A stretch of 20,519 nucleotides of DNA from the IMG/VR virus record IMGVR_UViG_3300031539_000390, positions 1 to 20,519 of that record, one strand, 5' to 3'. Position numbers and translations under genes: made by a program. The stretch's first letter is position 1. Each line of letters starts with the position of its first letter. The notes beneath the pieces were generated by a model. The model was not told the DNA's origin. It made no database searches and was given only the letters and a program-made list of their open reading frames with translations. This DNA is from a virus. This document shows positions 15,886 through 20,519 of the stretch, in pieces.

Positions 15886-16155
15886 ATGAAAAAATCAGAA
15901 TTAAAAAAAATAATAAAAGAAGAAATAACAAATTTCCTAACAGAAGAATCTCACAATGACCATTCTCTTATGAGATTTTACAATATAACAATGAAAGCTA
16001 GCTCAAGTAGTGAAGCAACAAGACTTATTAATTCACGAACAGATAAGATAACAAATAGAGCTAAATTACAATCGTGGATAGATGTTTTAGAAGATGAAAA
16101 TTATCATACTGAAGCTGAATATGCATACAATAAATTAAAAACATTAAAACATTAA
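15886..16155 (+). CDS. Small protein with the MKKSELKKIIKEEI leader (1 of 3 in tandem)
   Basis: This 89-residue protein is not recognised as a family. An in-frame ATG exists at 15874, but the start at 15886 is chosen because translation from it gives exactly the leader MKKSELKKIIKEEITNFLTE shared with neighbours, and GGGAA lies suitably upstream. The leader has IKE at 10-12 and LTE at 18-20. The rest is polar and helical (RFYNITMKASSSSEATRL, then AKLQSWIDVLEDENYHTEAE) and looks like a small helical hairpin. It follows the fusion-enzyme stop by one base, so it is coupled to it. A packaged internal head protein is a possible role by inference from the leader. Confidence 0.7.
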   Translation: MKKSELKKIIKEEITNFLTEESHNDHSLMRFYNITMKASSSSEATRLINSRTDKITNRAKLQSWIDVLEDENYHTEAEYAYNKLKTLKH

Positions 16156-16169
16156 TAGAAAGAACTACA

Positions 16170-16517
16170 ATGAAAAAATCTGAATTAAAGAAAATTATCA
16201 AAGAAGAAATTAAAAATATTTTAAAAGAAGATTTTGATAATTCAATATACATTAAAGGAAAAGACTTAAAACGTATTGGTTGGATAGTTATTAATAAACG
16301 AAAAAATGATGGTCGTCCTTTATACACATTAGAAAGTGGTGATGATAAATCTTGGGGTGCAACTTATAGAATGGGAACATCAAAACATTCAGAAAGCAGT
16401 TCTTTGTTTTATACTATTCCTATAAAGGTAGAAGGAACTAATAGATTTAGAATGCTAACAGATGACGAAAAATGGTCACGTGCATATGCATATGAAGAAA
16501 TTGAAATTAAAAAATAA
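16170..16517 (+). CDS. Small protein with the MKKSELKKIIKEEI leader (2 of 3 in tandem)
   Basis: This 115-residue protein has leader residues 1-20 identical in pattern to the previous gene (IKE at 10-12, LKE at 18-20). The codons differ at several synonymous positions (for example TCT for TCA and AAG for AAA), so the peptide and not just the DNA is conserved. The body is a compact beta-rich domain with many aromatic residues (GWIVINKRKNDGRPLYTLES, SWGATYRMG, SLFYTIPIKVEG) and a charged end EEIEIKK. Function is unknown. The Shine-Dalgarno is weak (AGAAAGAA). Confidence 0.7.
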   Translation: MKKSELKKIIKEEIKNILKEDFDNSIYIKGKDLKRIGWIVINKRKNDGRPLYTLESGDDKSWGATYRMGTSKHSESSSLFYTIPIKVEGTNRFRMLTDDEKWSRAYAYEEIEIKK

Positions 16518-16526
16518 GGAACTTAA

Positions 16527-16940
16527 ATGAAAAAATCAGAATATAAAAGAATATTAAAAGAAGAACTTGGTTTAGTATTACCAGACGGAACTATAAACGG
16601 TGACCCAAAAGGAAAAGAAAAAGCAACTACTAAAAAATACAAACAAAAAGAAAAGAATATTACCGAAGCAACAAGCAATGTAATATATGCTGGTATTAAT
16701 TTTCTTGTTGTAGTTAAAATTAAAGAATCAGGTGGATATATTCAACTAATTCCGCGCACAACAAAGGATATAGATGTATTAGATACATATGGAAGAGAAC
16801 GAGCAACTATGTTTTTAGAAACTAAGTTAAAACAACAGTTGGGTTTTCGAGTATGGTATTCAGGCGATGGGTCAGCAGGGTTGAACTTCAGATTTAGTAT
16901 TATTAATATTGAAGAACTTTTAAAAAGTAAAATAAAATAG
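16527..16940 (+). CDS. Small protein with divergent MKKSE-type leader (3 of 3 in tandem)
   Basis: This 137-residue protein starts MKKSEYKRILKEELGLVLPD, a diverged copy of the shared leader: LKE is kept at 10-12, but the second site has become LPD. A Lys-rich linker follows (residues ~26-44) containing ITE at 45-47, directly before a small alpha/beta domain (NVIYAGINFLVVVKIKE, then RVWYSGDGSAGLNF). If the leader is a removable targeting peptide, cleavage could occur at ITE just before the folded part. No family was recognised. AAGGAACTTAAATG supports the start. It ends in TAG, the only TAG stop in the window, which overlaps the next gene's Shine-Dalgarno. Confidence 0.7.
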   Translation: MKKSEYKRILKEELGLVLPDGTINGDPKGKEKATTKKYKQKEKNITEATSNVIYAGINFLVVVKIKESGGYIQLIPRTTKDIDVLDTYGRERATMFLETKLKQQLGFRVWYSGDGSAGLNFRFSIINIEELLKSKIK

Positions 16941-16944
16941 GAGG
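16939..16944 (+). promoter_or_regulatory. Consensus Shine-Dalgarno AGGAGG
   Basis: A full AGGAGG lies 4 bases before the ATG at 16949 and overlaps the TAG of the previous gene. It is the strongest ribosome-binding site in the window and suggests high expression of the zinc-ribbon protein ahead of the terminase. Confidence 0.8.
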
Positions 16945-16948
16945 TTTC

Positions 16949-17635
16949 ATGGCTCAATTTACAAGAAGTCAATTCGATAATATGTCAAAGGACGAAAAAG
17001 ATGAATTGATGAAGAAAAAATCGGATAGACCCAGTGCAAGACCTATGGGTGATATTTATCCACAGACTATAAAAAGAATATTAGAAGGAGAAACACCAAA
17101 GATTACTTTGTCAATGTATGATAGAGAAAGTACAATGACAGATGAAGAAAAACAAGAACGTTTAGACGAAGCAACAGAAAGAGAAAATAGACATAAACTA
17201 TTTGCTGATTTACGAAAAGAAACAAATCCAACATTCTGTCCTAAATGCGGTAAGTTTATGAGTGACAGATTAGATGCTAAGTTTTTTGTAATAAGAAAAA
17301 CTTGCTATACCTGTGTTATCAAATATGAACGTAAAATACAAGATGCTGGTCTATGGAGACAATACGAAGATAAGATTATGACTGATAATAAATTATCATT
17401 TTTGAGAGATGTAAAAGAAGAGGTTGAAGATTATTTAAATGGTGGTCTCAAAAGAGAATATAAATACGTGACAGAAGAAGGTAAAATTGAAAAATGGACT
17501 AACGATGCTTATGATGAAACAAAAGTATTTTTAGAAAATACATTGAAAGAGATAACTACTATACAAGAAGATTTATCTAGTTATTTAAATGAACTAAATG
17601 AGGTATTGAAAAATGACGTCGCAATCAGCGCCTAA
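16949..17635 (+). CDS. Zinc-ribbon protein upstream of terminase; small-terminase candidate
   Basis: This 228-residue, highly charged, mostly helical protein has a central zinc-binding pair, Cys97-x2-Cys100 (FCPKCGK) and Cys119-x2-Cys122 (TCYTC). The flanks are Glu/Lys-rich helices, with a coiled-coil-like C-terminus (ENTLKEITTIQEDLSSYLNE). It overlaps the start of the large terminase gene by 23 bases, so the two are translationally linked. Small terminase subunits usually sit exactly here and bind DNA through a helical N-terminus and a coiled-coil oligomerisation core. A zinc ribbon is not a typical T4 gp16 feature, so that role is inference from position. A DNA-binding late regulator is an alternative. 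Confidence 0.75.
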   Translation: MAQFTRSQFDNMSKDEKDELMKKKSDRPSARPMGDIYPQTIKRILEGETPKITLSMYDRESTMTDEEKQERLDEATERENRHKLFADLRKETNPTFCPKCGKFMSDRLDAKFFVIRKTCYTCVIKYERKIQDAGLWRQYEDKIMTDNKLSFLRDVKEEVEDYLNGGLKREYKYVTEEGKIEKWTNDAYDETKVFLENTLKEITTIQEDLSSYLNELNEVLKNDVAISA

Positions 17636-19223
17636 TTTACGTGACATAATAAAAGAAGAATATTCAAAGTGTGTTAAGGACCCAATATACTTTATCAAAA
17701 GATACTGTATAATCCAACATCCTATTCGTGGTAAAATACCATTTATATTATACGGGTTTCAAGAAAACATTTTAGCAGCATTCCTAAAGTTTGATAGAAA
17801 TATAATTTTGAAAAATAGACAAATGGGTCTATCAACATTAGCTTCGGCCTATGCACTTTGGTTAATGACTTTCTTTGATGATAAGAATATATTAGTTATA
17901 GCAACAAAACAAGATGTTGCAAAGAATATTATTTCTAAGGTTAGAATTATGCATAATCTATTACCAAGTTGGATGAAACGTAAATGTACAGAAGACAATA
18001 AATTAGGATTACAATATAACAATGGTTCAAAGATATATGCTAGCACCTCGGCAGGAGACGCCGGCCGTTCAGAAGCTGTATCTTTACTTATATTAGATGA
18101 GGCTGCATTTATTCCAGGAATGGAAGAACTATGGGGAGCATTACAACCTACACTTTCTACAGGTGGTGATATTATTGTATTATCAACTCCTAATGGTGTT
18201 GGTAATTGGTATCACGAAACATTTGTAAAAGCAGAAGAAGGAAAGAATAATTTTTATCCTATTACTCTTCACTGGACATTACACCCCGAGAAAGACCAAG
18301 ACTGGAGAGATTTACAAGACATAGAATTAGGACCAAGATTAGCAAAACAAGAGTGCGATGGTTCATTCTTAGCATCTGGTGATACTGTTATTGCCGGTGA
18401 ATTATTAGAATGGTATAAACAAACTCACGTTATGGAACCTATAGAAAAAACAGGATTTGATAGAAATGTTTGGATATGGGAATATCCTGATTATACGAAA
18501 TCTTATATGTTAGTATCTGACGTTGCAAGAGGAGATGGGAAGGATTATTCAACATTCCATATCTTAGAACTTGAAACACTAAATCAAGTTGCTGAGTATC
18601 AGGGAAAACCTGGAACACAACAGTTTGGAGATTTATGTGTTGAATATGGAACAAAGTATAATGACGCATTAATAGTTATGGAGAATGCTACGATTGGTTG
18701 GGCTGCATTACAAAGAATATTAGATAGAAGTTATAAGAATGTATTTTATAATGAAAATAAAAGTAATATTATTGATGATAAGGTTATGACTAAATATGTT
18801 GGTAATATGATTAAGATGGAAAAGAAATCAGTTCCTGGATTTACAACTTCTGTAAAATCAAGACCATTAATAATTTCAAAGATGGAACAATATTTTAATG
18901 AAAGAAGTGTAATAGTTAGATCGACAAGATTAATAAATGAACTATTTACTTTTATTTGGAATGCAGGGAAAGCAGAAGCAGCAACTTCAAACTACAATGA
19001 TGACTTAGTAATGGCATATGCAATTGGTTTATGGGTTAGAGATACCGCGCTTAGGTTGAGAGAACAATCAAAAGAATTGACTCGAGCAACTTTAGACGGA
19101 TTTAGAGTAGAAAAAACTGCAGTCAAATCAACTCCATTTTTTATTGGTGGTGCATTACAAAAGGATCCATACAAAATAAGTGTAGGAAAATCAGAGAACT
19201 GGGACACAAGAGAACTATTATGA
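17613..19223 (+). CDS. terL: Terminase large subunit (T4 gp17 type)
   Basis: This 536-residue protein is the ATP-driven DNA packaging motor and headful nuclease, acting at the portal. The ATPase domain shows an adenine-motif Gln (Gln50 in YGFQENI), a variant Walker A KNRQMGLST (67-75), Walker B LLILDEAAF (Asp162, Glu163) and the coupling motif VLSTPNG. The RNase-H-like nuclease domain shows acidic residues in MLVSDVARGDG (Asp303), VMENATIGW (Glu357) and YNDDLVMA (Asp463/Asp464). Length is somewhat shorter than T4 gp17 (610). The N-terminal segment EYSKCVKDPIYFIKRY is characteristic of T4-like terminases. Its stop TGA overlaps the ATG of the HD gene (ATGA), so expression is coupled. Confidence 0.97.
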   Translation: MTSQSAPNLRDIIKEEYSKCVKDPIYFIKRYCIIQHPIRGKIPFILYGFQENILAAFLKFDRNIILKNRQMGLSTLASAYALWLMTFFDDKNILVIATKQDVAKNIISKVRIMHNLLPSWMKRKCTEDNKLGLQYNNGSKIYASTSAGDAGRSEAVSLLILDEAAFIPGMEELWGALQPTLSTGGDIIVLSTPNGVGNWYHETFVKAEEGKNNFYPITLHWTLHPEKDQDWRDLQDIELGPRLAKQECDGSFLASGDTVIAGELLEWYKQTHVMEPIEKTGFDRNVWIWEYPDYTKSYMLVSDVARGDGKDYSTFHILELETLNQVAEYQGKPGTQQFGDLCVEYGTKYNDALIVMENATIGWAALQRILDRSYKNVFYNENKSNIIDDKVMTKYVGNMIKMEKKSVPGFTTSVKSRPLIISKMEQYFNERSVIVRSTRLINELFTFIWNAGKAEAATSNYNDDLVMAYAIGLWVRDTALRLREQSKELTRATLDGFRVEKTAVKSTPFFIGGALQKDPYKISVGKSENWDTRELL

Positions 19224-19711
19224 AAATAAACGAATTATCTAAAATAGAGAAAGCAATCGATTTAGCCCAAGACGTCCATTCAGGTCAATATAGAAAGGTA
19301 AGCAAAAAACCTTATATCATTCATCCATTCAGAGCATATCAAAGAGCAAGAGCAATGGGTTTATCTGATGATGTTCAAATCATAGCAGTTCTACACGATA
19401 CATACGAAGATGCTAAAAATAAAGCGTATGTTGCAGATAAAATTAAATCTATGTATGGAAATATAATCTGGAAATATATTTTATTATTATCTCACGATAA
19501 AGGTACAGATTACAATACTTACATATTATCACTGGCAAAGAAGAGTAATGTAGCCCTACAAGTCAAATTAATCGATATAATTGAGAACCTGTTAGATAAT
19601 GCGAGCCCAAAGCAAAAAGCCAAGTATTTATCTGGTTTGCTATATTTATTAAATAATAAGGTTAAAATCGATAATAAAATTGTGTCTCAAATAAAAAGTT
19701 TGACACAATAA
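19220..19711 (+). CDS. SpoT/MESH1-like HD hydrolase (probable small alarmone hydrolase)
   Basis: This 163-residue single-domain protein matches the HD hydrolase domain of Rel/SpoT and MESH1 enzymes, which remove the 3' pyrophosphate from (p)ppGpp. It has VHSGQYRK (Arg25), IIHP (His35), LHDTYED (His59, Asp60, Glu63, Asp64) and VKLIDIIENL (Asp119, Asn123). The spacing His35-His59 (24) and Asp119-Asn123 (4) equals that of Rel enzymes, so the catalytic set appears complete. There is no synthetase domain. The ATG overlaps the terminase stop, and the portal gene follows 22 bases later. A phage use could be to keep (p)ppGpp low during infection. Other HD substrates, such as NADPH for MESH1, are possible. 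Confidence 0.87.
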   Translation: MKINELSKIEKAIDLAQDVHSGQYRKVSKKPYIIHPFRAYQRARAMGLSDDVQIIAVLHDTYEDAKNKAYVADKIKSMYGNIIWKYILLLSHDKGTDYNTYILSLAKKSNVALQVKLIDIIENLLDNASPKQKAKYLSGLLYLLNNKVKIDNKIVSQIKSLTQ

Positions 19712-19733
19712 CAATAATTAAAAAGAGGTCCTA

Positions 19734-20519
19734 ATGGCAACATTGACAGAAAATGTATTCAAAACGCTTAAACGTTTATTCTCAAACGATATTATAGTTA
19801 GAAGAGTTGGTGATAAAAAGTTTAAAGTTATAGATACATACAACACTCAAGCAGTTGGTATGTTAGCAACAAATTACTTGGGTCGAAATTATAGTGTATT
19901 AAGATATAATACAACTAATTATGGATATAATCAATCTCTTTCAATCTTATCTCAAAGATTAATGCTATTTAGAGAATATGAATTGATGGATCAGGATCCA
20001 ATTATAGCATCCGCATTAGATTTATATGCAGAAGAAGCAACAGTAAAAAATGAATTTGGAGATATTTTAACTGTAAAATCTGGTGATAATGAAATAAAAG
20101 ATGTTTTAGATAACTTATTTTATGATATTTTAAATATAGATTTTAATTTGCTTCATTGGACAAGAAACCTTGTAAAATATGGTGATATGTTTATGAAGTT
20201 AGATTTAGCCGAAAAAATCGGTATTGTAGGTGTAATTCCTATCTCTCCTTATGTTGTTGAAAGACATGAAGGTCTAAACCCACATAACCCATCAGAAGTA
20301 AAATACAAAATAGATGGTCCAATCCTTCAAGGTATGTATGAGAACTACGAAATAGCTCATTTTAGAATGTTGAGTGACTCGAACTTTTTACCGTATGGTA
20401 AGAGTATGATTGAAGCAGCAAGAAGAATTTGGAAACAACTTACATTGATGGAAGATGCAATGTTGATACACAGAATAATGAGAGCACCTCAAAAAAGAAT
20501 ATTCAATATTGATGTTGGT
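19734..20519 (+). CDS. Portal protein (T4 gp20 type), 5' part
   Basis: The frame runs from ATG at 19734 to the window edge without a stop: 262 residues, about half of T4 gp20 (524). Portal rings form the head vertex through which TerL packages DNA and to which the neck attaches. Segments matching T4-type portals include MDQDPIIASALDLYAEEAT, LVKYGDMFMKL, the FRMLSDSNFLPYGKSMIEAARR region, and LTLMEDAMLIHRIMRAPQKRIF followed by NIDVG at the right edge. AAAGAGG lies 5 bases before the ATG. The order TerL, one small enzyme gene, portal is a compact packaging module; prohead protease and major capsid genes would be expected further right. Confidence 0.95.
   Translation, partial: MATLTENVFKTLKRLFSNDIIVRRVGDKKFKVIDTYNTQAVGMLATNYLGRNYSVLRYNTTNYGYNQSLSILSQRLMLFREYELMDQDPIIASALDLYAEEATVKNEFGDILTVKSGDNEIKDVLDNLFYDILNIDFNLLHWTRNLVKYGDMFMKLDLAEKIGIVGVIPISPYVVERHEGLNPHNPSEVKYKIDGPILQGMYENYEIAHFRMLSDSNFLPYGKSMIEAARRIWKQLTLMEDAMLIHRIMRAPQKRIFNIDVG

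Noticed and set aside
17637-17669. NLRDIIKEEYSK near the terminase N-terminus as another copy of the IIKEE leader
   Set aside because: This stretch is part of the normal T4-like terminase N-terminal region, is not at residue 1, and lacks the MKKSELKK start. The similarity is probably chance.
19221-19223. TGA read as tryptophan (alternative genetic code)
   Set aside because: TGA occurs only at two gene ends. All long genes are intact with the standard code and use TGG for Trp.
1-20519. CRISPR array, tRNA genes, insertion sequences, attachment sites
   Set aside because: No regularly spaced direct repeats, cloverleaf-like segments in the gaps, transposase motifs or terminal inverted repeats were seen; coding density leaves almost no room for them.

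Overview
This window is a densely packed stretch of a tailed double-stranded DNA phage genome. All genes lie on the + strand, gaps are mostly under 30 bases, and the DNA is strongly A+T-rich. The large terminase (TerL) and portal resemble those of T4-type myoviruses (gp17, gp20), and there are equivalents of T4 primase gp61 and of the recombination nuclease gp46/gp47. A T4-like myovirus with a sizeable genome is therefore the best reading, but no tail-sheath or tube gene lies here to prove a contractile tail. The host cannot be named. Most genes have clear Shine-Dalgarno sites (AGGA/GAGG, often followed by TAAATG), which argues mildly against a Bacteroidota host. No tRNA, CRISPR array, insertion sequence or gene-free stretch over 300 bases was seen.

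Layout. (1) 1-2602: the 3' end of a probable virion protein, then two structural proteins with related C-terminal ends, separated by a small ORF. (2) 2621-7555: a small unknown gene, a PD-(D/E)XK nuclease, a DnaG/gp61-type primase and a 1050-residue Mre11-Rad50 (gp47-gp46) fusion. This is a DNA replication and repair block sitting among virion genes. (3) 7616-13702: a tail-fibre/adhesion cluster. It holds a 1037-residue fibre-like protein with an 80-residue tandem repeat, a GLUG-type beta-helical protein, a duplicated-domain structural protein, and a small fibre-tip-like protein. (4) 13695-16940: a 729-residue three-domain enzyme (ParB-like, HxGH nucleotidyltransferase, ATP-dependent ligase-like), followed by three small ORFs that share one N-terminal leader. 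(5) 16949-20519: a zinc-ribbon protein that is a small-terminase candidate, TerL, a SpoT/MESH1-like HD hydrolase, and the portal protein (cut by the window edge).

Three observations stand out. Four small proteins begin with a nearly identical ~20-residue amphipathic leader carrying two (I/L)-x-E motifs at fixed positions. This resembles T4 capsid-targeting sequences cut by the prohead protease, so these proteins may be packaged in the head. The 729-residue enzyme joins three nucleotide-handling folds and has (L/I)-x-E motifs at both domain junctions. A probable alarmone hydrolase with all catalytic residues intact is translationally coupled to the packaging genes. Three of the four gaps longer than 40 bases share the motif TATATTTAT just ahead of a new functional block, and this may be a phage promoter element.
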